Below, piece after piece: positions 53,401 through 61,254 of a stretch of 64,000 bases of DNA. Both the position numbers and the translations under genes were made by a program. How positions within the stretch are numbered: position 1 is the stretch's first letter; every line of letters begins with the position of its first letter. The notes below the pieces were generated by a model, which was not told the origin of the DNA, did no database searches, and saw only the letters and a list, made by a program, of their open reading frames with translations. Source of the stretch: DMER64 sp964542305 (lineage in GTDB: Bacteria > Bacteroidota > Bacteroidia > Bacteroidales > UBA932); NCBI GenBank assembly GCA_964542305.1, contig CAZITX010000012.1:15848-79847 (forward strand), read 5' to 3'.

Positions 53401-55012
53401 TTTTAAGGGTGTTGAAACTGAAGTTTATCAATTAAATAGATTGATGAATTACAACGAAGGAATAAATACTACACGTTTAAAGTTAGTTACTGAAAAATAC
53501 AATACAGAAAATGTAGATAACATTAACCTGAATCTAACAACTAATGGTAAATGGATTGGGAATATGTTGATAAATAATGCTAATGGAGAAGCCATTGGTA
53601 AGATTTTTACAAATAATAATTCACCAACCGCTACTATTCATGGATTGCCACCTAAACAAAGCCCAAATATTGAAAAGACAAATGAAATTTTAGAATATTT
53701 ACTTTCCGAATGGAAGGAAGTTGGTGCAGGGTTTACAACTTTGTGTGAATTCCTGCAAGAAGAAATAAAAGAAGGATTGAACGAAGGTAAGTCCTTAATA
53801 GAATTCTTTAATGATTCTAATAAGAATATTTTTGATTTTACAGTACCGACAATCTTTGAAGAATGTAAATTAGAAGAAAAAATTGAAAACGATTTCGGAT
53901 TAAATAATTTAGCAATTCATGCTCCACATAGTACAGTAAGGTATTTGGAATGCCTAAATGCAGCTTCCTATAATTTTGATGATTTCATACTTAGGATTGA
54001 AGAAGAGTGGAATATGAATCTAAAGGGAACTCCAGCATTTAATAAAAATAAAAAAGAATATATAGAATTATATTACTCTGAAATAAAAATAATAGATGTT
54101 CAAAGAATTATTTATCGTCTTTATTCAGTCGGATTAATTGAGGATTATACTATTGACTACAATCTTGGCCTTATTACCTTTACTTTGTTAAAGAAAAAAA
54201 AAGAAGATTATATTAGAAGTACTCAGCAGCATATGCTTAAGTACTTGTCAAGATCAAAAACATTAGAAATAATTAAAGAACTCAAAGAAGAAACCAGGGA
54301 ATTTGATACTTTTAAAACAATTCAAAAGTGTGTTAAACGAGTATTGGAGTTTACTTATAATGATATTGTAGCAAAAAGAAAGGAGGCAATTGACGATCTT
54401 TTCAAATTTATTATAGATTCAAAAACCCAGGCAGAATCAAAAGTAAACTCAACAAATTTTAATAGTTATTGGTTTAATCATCTTTTTAAAGATGAGTTGT
54501 ACTATTACTTTAATGCAAAATATGCCAGAAAAGGATTTAAAATTAATGGAGAACCTTTTTCATTAACAGATGACACGGCACAAGGTAGAATTTCAAAATG
54601 GAATGATTTTGAAAAATATGCCAATGTCCTTAATAAACAAAACAGGTTTATTTCAGAATGCAAAATGATGAGAGGATCATGCAAAAGAATATGGCGTACA
54701 TTAAGTAAAGTTGATTATGAAAGTGAGTTTGTACTAAAAGTTCTTTATGCTTTTTCTACATTCGGATTAAATAATAAATTCTATTATGATGAAGCACAAG
54801 AAAACCTGGTTAATGGGTTTTACAATTTCTATAAAACTTCTAAAAATTATGAAAGTTTAAAAAGTAAACTTGTAAGCTTTGAAGAGTTAATTAAGGATAG
54901 TACTAATAATCATGAGTTTATTCCCTTTTTAGAATCTGCAAAACAACATATTATGCTATTGGTAAACATAGAATACACTAATGAATTAAATAAAAAATTA
55001 CAAGCTATATGA
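50456..55012 (+). CDS. PD-(D/E)XK-like nuclease fused to a RecQ-type helicase (unit 5)
   Basis: The 1518-residue protein has an N-terminal helical region, a nuclease-like core (RSVDFCF about 176, IFEIDGPHHL about 203, resembling very-short-patch/DUF559-type nucleases) and a RecQ-like superfamily 2 helicase: Walker A LLPTGGGKSLAYQLPA (about 495), DEVH box VIDEVHCVSEWGHDFR (about 600), KAFGMGIDI and QEAGRAGRDKA (about 878). About 600 C-terminal residues have no domain I recognise. It overlaps the next gene by 4 nt. The pairing and island location suggest an antiphage system; housekeeping RecQ is much shorter and lacks the nuclease. Confidence 0.8.
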   Translation: MQFKAGYIVDSIAKVITDFKANLDKIKQTDRTQIDQINGLLQYVCSFDVDFPYEHNPNFKELNPVLAVINNIITRGLPTRAPVSLEKLLAKINLIEETISESIINYNNSNTNISYDLLFELLHIIEPGLDIIKYNYLGKLDSHLEWEFIGKHPFLKQIIQPQRKFDTINGGIKGERSVDFCFTSPYLHYDEQTKNYKNYSRIFEIDGPHHLLSEYKYYDAKRDSWADDENFSTLRFNISDIKTDKIKFDELICKKQYKIFEKNYNRKIEDKIPEYYLIFIPLAVARIQKALIELLIHKTQNDPDFFKRERIRLAIIERDLPCGAIAIETFQEILNNINDLLFDEEKYFLPKIELTIYDNPKWLLSKEIHLNANIHDETHFKQNEFDIIIDHSILRRSNIYKESDYVTDNAIKIRSSHYYDTSFGKSRRVYCADLLYYPSFVDKKDDGTYEPKEEYKDSINFFIQNIFRKVSFWEGQLPLISRALQQKPVIGLLPTGGGKSLAYQLPAFLQPGLCLVVDPIKSLMEDQVRVLKQNWIDGCDFINSNIKRDERIQKIINFKYGETMILFVSPERLVIQEFRNLIQRIDSSDFGLAFSYCVIDEVHCVSEWGHDFRTTYLMLGKNAQKFAKSRSSRGVNLIGLTATASFDVLTDIERELKIDTEESADAIISIDNTIRPELFFNLVESNNKPSNFPIKEQSLKDLIGFDKQALLNEFYEDILEVLNSIDENVVRRALEQHFRDFEIIENEEKIQELIELVFSRITKSFDYKSNFDPISIIFCPHITGTFGITREAHNFPKVKEVFENLTVVPIDHKGFFMGGDDKVPKQVIEKAQKYFVDFLEGKIHTMVCTKAFGMGIDIESIRAINHINFSSSPESYIQEAGRAGRDKAKSVCNIYFDGNHYFTLKSDFFVNNNQFKLISDRRKARGLIEEYGSFQNRIQVKYFESENQLISKYGQFGVSINEKDILVFNQDKSVHDFFHNNSFKGVETEVYQLNRLMNYNEGINTTRLKLVTEKYNTENVDNINLNLTTNGKWIGNMLINNANGEAIGKIFTNNNSPTATIHGLPPKQSPNIEKTNEILEYLLSEWKEVGAGFTTLCEFLQEEIKEGLNEGKSLIEFFNDSNKNIFDFTVPTIFEECKLEEKIENDFGLNNLAIHAPHSTVRYLECLNAASYNFDDFILRIEEEWNMNLKGTPAFNKNKKEYIELYYSEIKIIDVQRIIYRLYSVGLIEDYTIDYNLGLITFTLLKKKKEDYIRSTQQHMLKYLSRSKTLEIIKELKEETREFDTFKTIQKCVKRVLEFTYNDIVAKRKEAIDDLFKFIIDSKTQAESKVNSTNFNSYWFNHLFKDELYYYFNAKYARKGFKINGEPFSLTDDTAQGRISKWNDFEKYANVLNKQNRFISECKMMRGSCKRIWRTLSKVDYESEFVLKVLYAFSTFGLNNKFYYDEAQENLVNGFYNFYKTSKNYESLKSKLVSFEELIKDSTNNHEFIPFLESAKQHIMLLVNIEYTNELNKKLQAI

Positions 55013-55707
55013 GTTTAATAGAACAGCAATTAAAATTAATTGATGCTAGTCTTTCAGAACTTGAAAAACTGAAAAAGGAAGTAGGTCGTTTGGAAGAGAT
55101 TAGGAAAGAAATTGAAGTAACCCGGAAAGGAGTTGATTCTCTTCCGAAAGAATTTATTGATGCATTTGAAAAAGTTAAGATCCTTTCGGTGTCATTTGTT
55201 GAAAGCTTAGGAAAAGCAACAAAAAATTACATAGATGTCAGCAATAATTTGTTTTCTGAAAACTTAAAGGAACTTTCAAAGAGAAATGAAGAACTGGAAA
55301 AGCAGTTAGAACGTCTAGAGAAAGTTGATTTAGAAAAGCATTTCGACAAACTTCAAAAAACACTTGCTGAAATATTTGGGGCTATCAACTCTATCAATGG
55401 CACACTTACAAACATCGTCCAAACGCTGACAGGAATTGTTCAAACATTAGGCAATATTCAAACTACTCTTGACACAAATCACAAAGAAGCCAAACAACTC
55501 TTAAACAATTTCAGCGAAACAACCGAAAAACATTTAACCGACATAGAAAAGCAAGCAACTAAAAATATGGAATTGTTAGAGAGTAAAATAAAATCTATAT
55601 CAGACCAAAATGTTTTACTGAAAAAAGAAATAAAGTCAAACAGAATATTTCAAATAGTAGGATTTGTGATTGCAATAAGCATTCTTGTTTATTTAATAGT
55701 TAGGTAA
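55009..55707 (+). CDS. Tail-anchored coiled-coil protein (unit 5)
   Basis: The 232-residue product is almost entirely heptad-like (ASLSELEKLKKEVGRLEEI, EELEKQLERLEKVDLEKH, repeats of TLTNIVQTLTGIVQTLGNI) and ends in a single membrane helix (IFQIVGFVIAISILVYLIV) with no signal peptide. It should sit in the inner membrane with the coiled coil in the cytoplasm, reminiscent of membrane-tethered partners in defence systems. The ATGA overlap with the helicase gene indicates translational coupling. No family name can be given. Confidence 0.75.
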   Translation: MSLIEQQLKLIDASLSELEKLKKEVGRLEEIRKEIEVTRKGVDSLPKEFIDAFEKVKILSVSFVESLGKATKNYIDVSNNLFSENLKELSKRNEELEKQLERLEKVDLEKHFDKLQKTLAEIFGAINSINGTLTNIVQTLTGIVQTLGNIQTTLDTNHKEAKQLLNNFSETTEKHLTDIEKQATKNMELLESKIKSISDQNVLLKKEIKSNRIFQIVGFVIAISILVYLIVR

Positions 55708-55710
55708 TAA

Positions 55711-55800
55711 TGCCAACGCATTTGGTAGCACATTTGCTGTTTTTCCAAACGCACTAAGCCAAGCAAAAAACATCAAAAGAGCTACCAAGCCAACGCACCA
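55711..55800. repeat. Family-2 hairpin H4 (end of unit 5)
   Basis: It starts 4 bp after the stop codon. GCCAACGCA-TTTGGTA-GCACATTTG pairs with CAAAAGAGC-TACCAA-GCCAACGCACC. Same orientation as H1 and H2. Confidence 0.7.
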
Positions 55801-55843
55801 AGACAGAATAAAATTGAAAAGTAATGACAAAATAAAGCACGAA

Positions 55844-55978
55844 CCGGTAACACGCGGTATAAAACATTGGGGTTTAAGTGGTTGTATTAACAGCATCTCT
55901 CACATCAAAGTTGGTTGTATCTTGATAGTGAAGTGCTCCGTAATCCCCAACGATTTCATACCGCCAACCGTTGTACGC
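55844..55978 (+). repeat. attC-like site A5
   Basis: A 135-bp imperfect palindrome: GCGGTATAAAACATTGGGG pairs with CCCCAACGATTTCATACCGC with three mismatches or a bulge. The left border AACCGGTAAC complements the start of unit 5 at 9 of 10 positions. The right border is GTTGTACGC. Confidence 0.75.
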
Positions 55979-56040
55979 AAGCCGAAAAAACGACACAGCA
56001 GTAACATGATTGCAGATTTGAAAAGAGAAAAAATGGAAAA

Positions 56041-56126
56041 TGCCAACCCACAAAAGCAAGAGTTTGGCAGCCCATCCCTGCAACCGTCCCTTCGCTGCCA
56101 AACACATGCTTTTTTTGCCAACGCAC
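56041..56126. repeat. Family-2 hairpin H5 (start of unit 6, inverted orientation)
   Basis: TGCCAACCCA-CAAAAGCA-AGAGTTTGGCAGC pairs with GCTGCCAAACACA-TGCTTTT, followed by TGCCAACGCAC. The AGAG side is on the left as in H3. Confidence 0.65.
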
Positions 56127-56219
56127 ACGGATTAGCATCATCGTTCAGATTATAAACTGACAATAAAATTGTATTTTGCAGACATATAACAGGATTAAAA
56201 ATGAGAATAAAAGGATAAC

Positions 56220-56462
56220 ATGAGTTTGTTTCAAAAATCGGTAGAGAAAAAATATTTAAACGAATTAGATTCCGTTCTGATTGACAAGAAATACAAGGAG
56301 TTTCAAGACTATTTTGGAAATTATTCGATTCAGGAAAATATCAGAAATTCAAAGGAGGAACAATTTCAAGAGGGATTTTTAAGGGAACTTTTCGTTTCGG
56401 TTTTTGGATATACACTCAATCCGCAACCCAATTTCAACCTTGCCAGACAAAAAATAATTTAA
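56220..56462 (+). pseudogene. N-terminal fragment of a type IIG restriction-modification enzyme (unit 6)
   Basis: The 80-codon frame begins MSLFQKSVEKKYLNELDSVL and has SIQENIRNSKEEQFQEGFLR and ELFVSVFGYTLNPQPNFNL, which I recognise as the start of large DUF7149/Eco57I-type restriction-methylase proteins, normally about 1000 residues. Recognisable sequence stops at about 56445 and a stop follows at 56460-56462. The rest of the gene has been deleted, the junction lying directly against the next gene. It is a remnant, not a functional small protein. Confidence 0.7.
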
Positions 56463-56472
56463 ATCAAGAAAT

Positions 56473-56994
56473 ATGAAAAATTTATTAATAACAATAATCT
56501 TACTTACAATTGTAGGTATATCTAATGCACAAAATATGGCATCAAAAGAACTGGAACAGAGAATTGCTACTATTGAAAATAAAATGGCTATTAAAGAAGT
56601 CATTGATGTATTTTCAAACTTGGCAGATACAAAAGAGATTGACAAACAGGTATTATTATTTTCGGAAGACGGAATTGTAGAGTCCATTACAAATGGACAA
56701 AGTAATGTGCTAAAAGGGCGAGAACAACTGAAGCAGGCTTTCACCGGTTTTCTTTCAGGTTTTGAAATTGTTTACCATCAAAACGGACAACAAACGATTG
56801 ATGAGCTAACTGAAAATACAGCGAAAACAACTTCGTACTGCCAAGTAATTTTGATAGGAGAACAAGATGGCAAGCAAATAAAAACAACACTTTATACAAT
56901 CTATAACGATTCGTTGGTAAAAAAAGAGGATAAGTGGTTGATTGATTATCGAAAGTCGAACTTTATATGGCGTGAAGTTGAAGAAGTAAAATAA
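56473..56994 (+). CDS. Secreted SnoaL/NTF2-like protein (unit 6)
   Basis: The 173-residue protein has a signal peptide (LLITIILLTIVGISNAQ) and a SnoaL-like fold pattern: an N-terminal helix (IENKMAIKEVIDVFSNLADT), LFSEDGIVESITNG, GREQLKQAFTGFL and the closing strands EDKWLIDYRKSNFIW. SnoaL-like domains bind small hydrophobic ligands or act as hydrolases/isomerases; no substrate can be inferred. It follows the type IIG remnant by 10 bp. Confidence 0.7.
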   Translation: MKNLLITIILLTIVGISNAQNMASKELEQRIATIENKMAIKEVIDVFSNLADTKEIDKQVLLFSEDGIVESITNGQSNVLKGREQLKQAFTGFLSGFEIVYHQNGQQTIDELTENTAKTTSYCQVILIGEQDGKQIKTTLYTIYNDSLVKKEDKWLIDYRKSNFIWREVEEVK

Positions 56995-56995
56995 A

Positions 56996-57087
56996 GCCAT
57001 CCCTTCACAAAAAGGCACTTTAGCAAAACCTACAGGGCTAACTCCACATCCAAATTTTGCCAAAGAGCCTTTTTGTCCTTCCCTCAA
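56996..57087. repeat. Family-2 hairpin H6 (end of unit 6)
   Basis: It starts right after the stop codon. ACAAAAAG-GCACTTTAGCAAAA pairs with TTTTGCCAAAGAGC-CTTTTTGT. The GCCAACGC flanks seen in the others are reduced to GCCATCCC here. Confidence 0.65.
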
Positions 57088-57141
57088 GCTTGATTATTTA
57101 GTATATTTAGCTGCAAAATTATCATAGAGGACAGAACGCCA

Positions 57142-57277
57142 GTGCCTAACATTTTGTATAAGTAATGGCAGGCTAAGTGCTATATATCAAAATTGGTCGC
57201 CCGCTTAAACTGCATAGCGGTTTGAAAGGTAAGTGCCACGCAATCTGCCACTACTCATACAATTTACCGTTACTTGA
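57142..57277 (+). repeat. attC-like site A6
   Basis: A 136-bp imperfect palindrome bounded by GTGCCTAAC and GTTACTTGA. TTGTATAAGTAATGGCAG pairs with CTGCCACTACTCATACAA. Its left border does not complement the right border of A5 (start of unit 6), so this unit has probably been rearranged. The interior resembles A8 closely (GCATAGCGGTTTGA). Confidence 0.7.
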
Positions 57278-57306
57278 TAAATATAAAGATGCAATAAAAG
57301 AATAAT

Positions 57307-57840
57307 ATGACGATAAACATAAGCGAAATTGTATTAAAACCGTTCCAATCCGAAGATATACCCTTATTCGAGAAATGGCTCGACAAAGAATATATCTACA
57401 AACGGCTGTGTCCCGATGGGGAAGAACAACGCAAAGCTTGGTTGGATGAAATAATCAACAAAGATGGCAAATACGGTTTCTTGACGCATTTTATCGTCTA
57501 TCATAACAACCAAAAAATCGGATACTGTCTTCACGCCGACTGTTTTTTTCTGAAAAATATAGAGGAAAAAGGACACGACTTTGAGGGTTTATACGGTGAT
57601 GTAGCAGAAAAGAATCATACTTACGAAATTGGCTATTTGATTGGCGAAGAAGAATATCTGAATAAGGGTATCAGTAAAATGGTTATTCATAAGTTAGAAG
57701 AAATAGTTACGGCACTAAGAGGAAAAGAAATATCAGCAGACCCCTCCGAAGAAAATATTTTCTCTGTGAAAGCATTGTTGAGTAATGGGTTTAAGAAAAA
57801 AGCGGATGGCGATTACAGAAAAGAAATAAAGCAGAATTGA
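57307..57840 (+). CDS. GNAT-family N-acetyltransferase (unit 7)
   Basis: The 177-residue protein has the GNAT pattern: LKPFQSEDIPLFEKWLDKEY at the N-terminus, the acetyl-CoA region YEIGYLIGEEEYLNKGISKMV and the C-terminal NIFSVKALLSNGFKK. The overall form resembles AAC(6')/RimJ-like acetyltransferases, but substrate is unknown and resistance should not be assumed. It is a one-gene cassette: the frame fills nearly the whole interval between A6 and A7. Confidence 0.85.
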   Translation: MTINISEIVLKPFQSEDIPLFEKWLDKEYIYKRLCPDGEEQRKAWLDEIINKDGKYGFLTHFIVYHNNQKIGYCLHADCFFLKNIEEKGHDFEGLYGDVAEKNHTYEIGYLIGEEEYLNKGISKMVIHKLEEIVTALRGKEISADPSEENIFSVKALLSNGFKKKADGDYRKEIKQN

Positions 57841-57846
57841 ATGCCA

Positions 57847-57982
57847 GCCGATAACGGCGTATATAATTAAGTGCGGTTTCGGTGCTGATAATCAGGGCTT
57901 ACAGCCCGCATCGGCCTCGGTGCTTTTCGACAGGAAAGCAACCCGCAATCCGCCACTACTCATACACGTGACCGTTGGCGCC
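57847..57982 (+). repeat. attC-like site A7
   Basis: A 136-bp imperfect palindrome, from GCCGATAAC to GTTGGCGCC. GGCGTATATAATTAAGTGCGG pairs partly with CCGCCACTACTCATACACG. GACAGGAAAGC and CGCAATC in the right half match the conserved interior. The left border complements unit 7's start only in GTTA. Confidence 0.65.
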
Positions 57983-57988
57983 AAAAAA

Positions 57989-58152
57989 CGGAGAATAACC
58001 GTTCAGTGGTATTGCCAACCAGGCCAACAGGCCGGCTGACATACAAAACGACAGTGCGGAGATTAACCCTCGTAATCTATGCAATATTTGCGGAGAAAAT
58101 TTCTTTTGCGGAGAATAAACAGTATATTTGTCGCATAATATGCGGAGAATGA
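57989..58152 (+). promoter_or_regulatory. Five iterated CGGAGAATAA-type boxes around the fic promoter
   Basis: CGGAGAATAA or one- to two-base variants occur at 57989, 58057, 58091, 58109 and 58143. The last four are spaced 34, 18 and 34 bp and bracket the -7 element TATATTTG at 58123-58130. The pattern looks like an operator array, possibly for autoregulation by the Fic protein's C-terminal winged helix. Confidence 0.5.
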
Positions 58153-59264
58153 AAATTTATATACACGAGAAAGATAACTGGACTGACTTCACTTGGGACA
58201 ATAAAAAAGTGATGATAAAACTTGGTGAAGTTAGAAATCTACAAGGAAGACTATTGGGTAAAATGGAGTCGCTTGGTTTCGATTTACAAAATGAAGCGGT
58301 ATTAAACACCCTTACTTTGGATGTTATTAAGTCATCAGAAATTGAAGGTGAATTTTTAGATATTGAACAAGTGCGTTCTTCAATTGCACGTCGGTTAGGA
58401 ATTGACATTGCAGGAGCAGTGGAATCGGAACGTCACATTGACGGAATAGTTGAAATGATGCTTGACGCAACTCAAAGATATGATGCGCCTTTGAGCAAAG
58501 ACAGATTATTTGGTTGGCATGCAGCACTATTCCCTTCAGGATGGAGCAATCTATATAAAATCACTGTTGCCGACTGGAGAAAAGATACGACTGGTCCTAT
58601 GCAAGTTGTGTCAGGTCCAATGGGAAAAGAAAAAGTTCACTATCAAGCTCCAAGTTCAGACAGGATAGAACCAGAAATGAACAGATTCTTGGACTGGTTT
58701 GAAAACGAGCATGAAATTGATTTGGTTCTTAAGGCAGCTATTGCTCATTTATGGTTCGTGACAATTCATCCATTCGACGATGGGAACGGACGAATTACAA
58801 GAGGAATCACAGATATGACATTGGCACGTTCTGACAAAAGTGTCAGGCGATTCTACAGTATGTCTGCACAAATTAGAGTTGAAAGGAAACAGTATTATGA
58901 AAAACTTGAAAAAACACAAAAAGGAAATTCAGACATTACAGAATGGATTTTGTGGTTTTTGCAATGTTTAATAAATGCTATTGACTCCACCGAAGAAATT
59001 TTATCGAAAATACTTCACAAAGCAGAATTTTGGAAAAACCATTCTACCACAATTCTCAATGATAGACAGCAAAAAATAATAAACAAACTGCTTGATGGAT
59101 TTGATGGAAAGTTAACGACATCGAAATGGGCGAAAATTAACAAGTGCTCACAGGATACTGCACTTCGAGATATTCAAGATTTAATGAAGAAGGATATTTT
59201 ACAAAAAGAATCAAGCGGTGGAAGAAGCACAAATTACGAATTGAAAAATGGCAGGATCCAATAA
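58149..59264 (+). CDS. Fic-family protein with C-terminal winged helix (unit 8)
   Basis: From ATG 58149 the 371-residue protein has a DUF4172-type N-terminus (WTDFTWDNKKVMIKLGEV), a probable inhibitory helix with SSEIEGE (about residue 62), the canonical Fic motif HPFDDGNGRITR (about 207) and a C-terminal winged helix (TTSKWAKINKCSQDTALRDI). It should AMPylate and deAMPylate protein targets in cis-regulated fashion. In-frame starts at 58128 (TTG) and 58140 fall in or too near the TATATTTG promoter element, so 58149 is preferred. Confidence 0.9.
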   Translation: MKIYIHEKDNWTDFTWDNKKVMIKLGEVRNLQGRLLGKMESLGFDLQNEAVLNTLTLDVIKSSEIEGEFLDIEQVRSSIARRLGIDIAGAVESERHIDGIVEMMLDATQRYDAPLSKDRLFGWHAALFPSGWSNLYKITVADWRKDTTGPMQVVSGPMGKEKVHYQAPSSDRIEPEMNRFLDWFENEHEIDLVLKAAIAHLWFVTIHPFDDGNGRITRGITDMTLARSDKSVRRFYSMSAQIRVERKQYYEKLEKTQKGNSDITEWILWFLQCLINAIDSTEEILSKILHKAEFWKNHSTTILNDRQQKIINKLLDGFDGKLTTSKWAKINKCSQDTALRDIQDLMKKDILQKESSGGRSTNYELKNGRIQ

Positions 59265-59305
59265 ATGGCACTGTCCAAAATTTTGTGTAAATGACAATTG
59301 AGTTT

Positions 59306-59998
59306 TCATAATTGGGATAAAACATATTTTTTATATGTTCTTGAAATTGGAAGTTCTTTATCCTCAAGAAATACTGATTCTGAATTGAATGATTTAATTT
59401 TATCTATTGCAACCAAAAATGAATTGTGAGTTCTGATAAAACCGAATTCCGTTAAAGTGTTTTCAAGATTTGATAAAGAGTCGTGTGTTATAATTGATTC
59501 ATCAGAACAGATAATTTTCACATAATCTTTCAAACTCTCGATGTAGTCAATCTTTGCAATATCAATTTTATAGATTTTTCGGTCGGCTTTAATATTTATG
59601 AAATTTCGATTGGCTTTTTTTGTTTCATTATGACTAACATTACTATTCTTCCTTTCGTAGAATTTACTAATCGCCATAACAAAGCGGTCGAACGAAATTG
59701 GCTTTAACAAATAATCAATGACATCTAAATCAAATGCTTCTACGGCATAATTGCGATAAGCAGTAGTAAAAATAACACCTGGGTTATTTTTAACGTTCTT
59801 CAGAAATGATATTCCATCAATCTCAGGCATTTCAATATCAAGAAAAATCAGGTCTACATTTTCTTCACGTAAGAAAGCCATAGCCTGTAATGCATTTTCA
59901 CATTCACCAACAAATGCCAGCTCGGGTATCTTTTCTATGTAAGCTTTTACAGCTTCACGAGCCAAATGTTCATCGTCAACTACAAGACATTTAATCAT
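59306..59998 (-). CDS. LytTR-family response regulator
   Basis: The 230-residue protein has a receiver domain (1-120) with intact acidic pair (VVDDEH), phospho-acceptor Asp54 (LIFLDIEMPEIDG), Thr in IFTTAYR and Lys in YLLKPI, and a LytTR DNA-binding domain (about 135-230; FINIKADRKIYKIDIAKIDYIES). It pairs with the LytS-type kinase encoded 3 nt upstream on the same strand. Both run against the rest of the array. No regulated target is evident. Confidence 0.92.
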   Translation of the reverse strand: MIKCLVVDDEHLAREAVKAYIEKIPELAFVGECENALQAMAFLREENVDLIFLDIEMPEIDGISFLKNVKNNPGVIFTTAYRNYAVEAFDLDVIDYLLKPISFDRFVMAISKFYERKNSNVSHNETKKANRNFINIKADRKIYKIDIAKIDYIESLKDYVKIICSDESIITHDSLSNLENTLTEFGFIRTHNSFLVAIDKIKSFNSESVFLEDKELPISRTYKKYVLSQL

Positions 59999-60001
59999 AA
60001 A

Positions 60002-61030
60002 TTAATTTATTGGTATAGACAAAGATACTGTATATTGCATCTGTTTTTCAAAAATATTGAGTTCATATTTTTCTTTATAAAGCAGGCTCAGGCGTTTTTT
60101 GACATTCATCAATCCTATTCCTCCTGTTTTGTCTTCTACTTTACTTTGTGTTTTGCTGTTTGCAACAAGAATATTTAAGGCCCCGTCAGTTTCTTTTATA
60201 GAAATTTTTATCCACGATTTTTCTATGGACTTTGCAACTCCGTGTTTGAATGCATTTTCAATGAATGGGATAATCAACATAGGAGGTATTTGAATACCCT
60301 GTGATTTTAAATCAGTGGTAAAATTAATGTCAACGCGATTAGAGAATCGTATTTTTTCAAGCTCGATATAGTTCTCTATGATTTTTATTTCGTTTGATAT
60401 CGCAATTTTAGGTGTATCAATCCGGTAAAGAATATAATCCAGAATATCTGAAAGTTTCATTACCGTATTTGCTGTTTGTTCCGATTGTTTCATCGCTAAC
60501 ACGTAGATACTATTGAGTGTGTTGAACAAAAAATGTGGATTGATTTGTGTTTTCAGCATTTGAAGTTCTGCTTCAACTTTTTCTTTTTGCACTTTTTGCT
60601 CTTGAAAATCTTTCTCGTTCCATCTTTTGTAAAACTTTATGGCAATAGCAATGAAAACCACAAAAAACAGGTTAAAAAAGAGCATCACTATATCAAGCAT
60701 TTCAGGAAACAAATGGTGTCCGTCTGATAATTGTTTCACAACTAAAAGCAATGTAAGTAACAACTGGATATAGAAAAACATTACAATGGTTACAAAAGCA
60801 AATGCGAAGAACTTTCTTTTTTTGTTTTTTAGTAAAATGTTTGGGATTAAATGATAATTAAACGTATATACAGTAATGATGGCAACTATCAAGTTTATTA
60901 GTGATGCGCCAATTGTATAGCTGTTTATTTCACTATATCTTTTGTAGTAAAAAAAGAAAAAAAACCATGCACAAAACCAAAAGATAATATGCACCGATAT
61001 ACGGGCTATATTTTTAACTGATAGATTCAT
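60002..61030 (-). CDS. LytS/YehU-type sensor histidine kinase
   Basis: The 342-residue membrane kinase has four predicted helices (about 10-30, 38-60, 75-100, 110-132), a short coiled coil and the His-kinase motif with His166 (LKTQINPHFLFNTLNSIYVL), then the ATPase parts (LIIPFIENAFKHGVAKS, GIGLMNVKKRLSLLY). There is no large periplasmic sensor domain. It forms a two-component system with the LytTR regulator. Confidence 0.92.
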   Translation of the reverse strand: MNLSVKNIARISVHIIFWFCAWFFFFFYYKRYSEINSYTIGASLINLIVAIITVYTFNYHLIPNILLKNKKRKFFAFAFVTIVMFFYIQLLLTLLLVVKQLSDGHHLFPEMLDIVMLFFNLFFVVFIAIAIKFYKRWNEKDFQEQKVQKEKVEAELQMLKTQINPHFLFNTLNSIYVLAMKQSEQTANTVMKLSDILDYILYRIDTPKIAISNEIKIIENYIELEKIRFSNRVDINFTTDLKSQGIQIPPMLIIPFIENAFKHGVAKSIEKSWIKISIKETDGALNILVANSKTQSKVEDKTGGIGLMNVKKRLSLLYKEKYELNIFEKQMQYTVSLSIPIN

Positions 61031-61254
61031 TGTTTCAAAACAAATATCGGTATAATTGCATTATAATGGTATTAACTTAGCTATAATGCATTTTTAATAA
61101 TATAATTAGCTGACTAAATCGGTTATTTGTCATTGACAGTATTTAGATTGCTAATTGTAAAGGCAAAATGGATAAACAGATAAATATAAATTGTAAGGTT
61201 AATTTTTGACATAGATTTGATACAAATTAATGTTTAACTAAAAATTTATCAATT

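Noticed and set aside
55693..56163. Four short frames around 55.7-56.2 kb
   Set aside because: They overlap H4, A5 and H5, and no recognisable protein is encoded.
57307..57840. Aminoglycoside resistance gene
   Set aside because: The GNAT fold is clear, but nothing visible fixes the substrate as an aminoglycoside.
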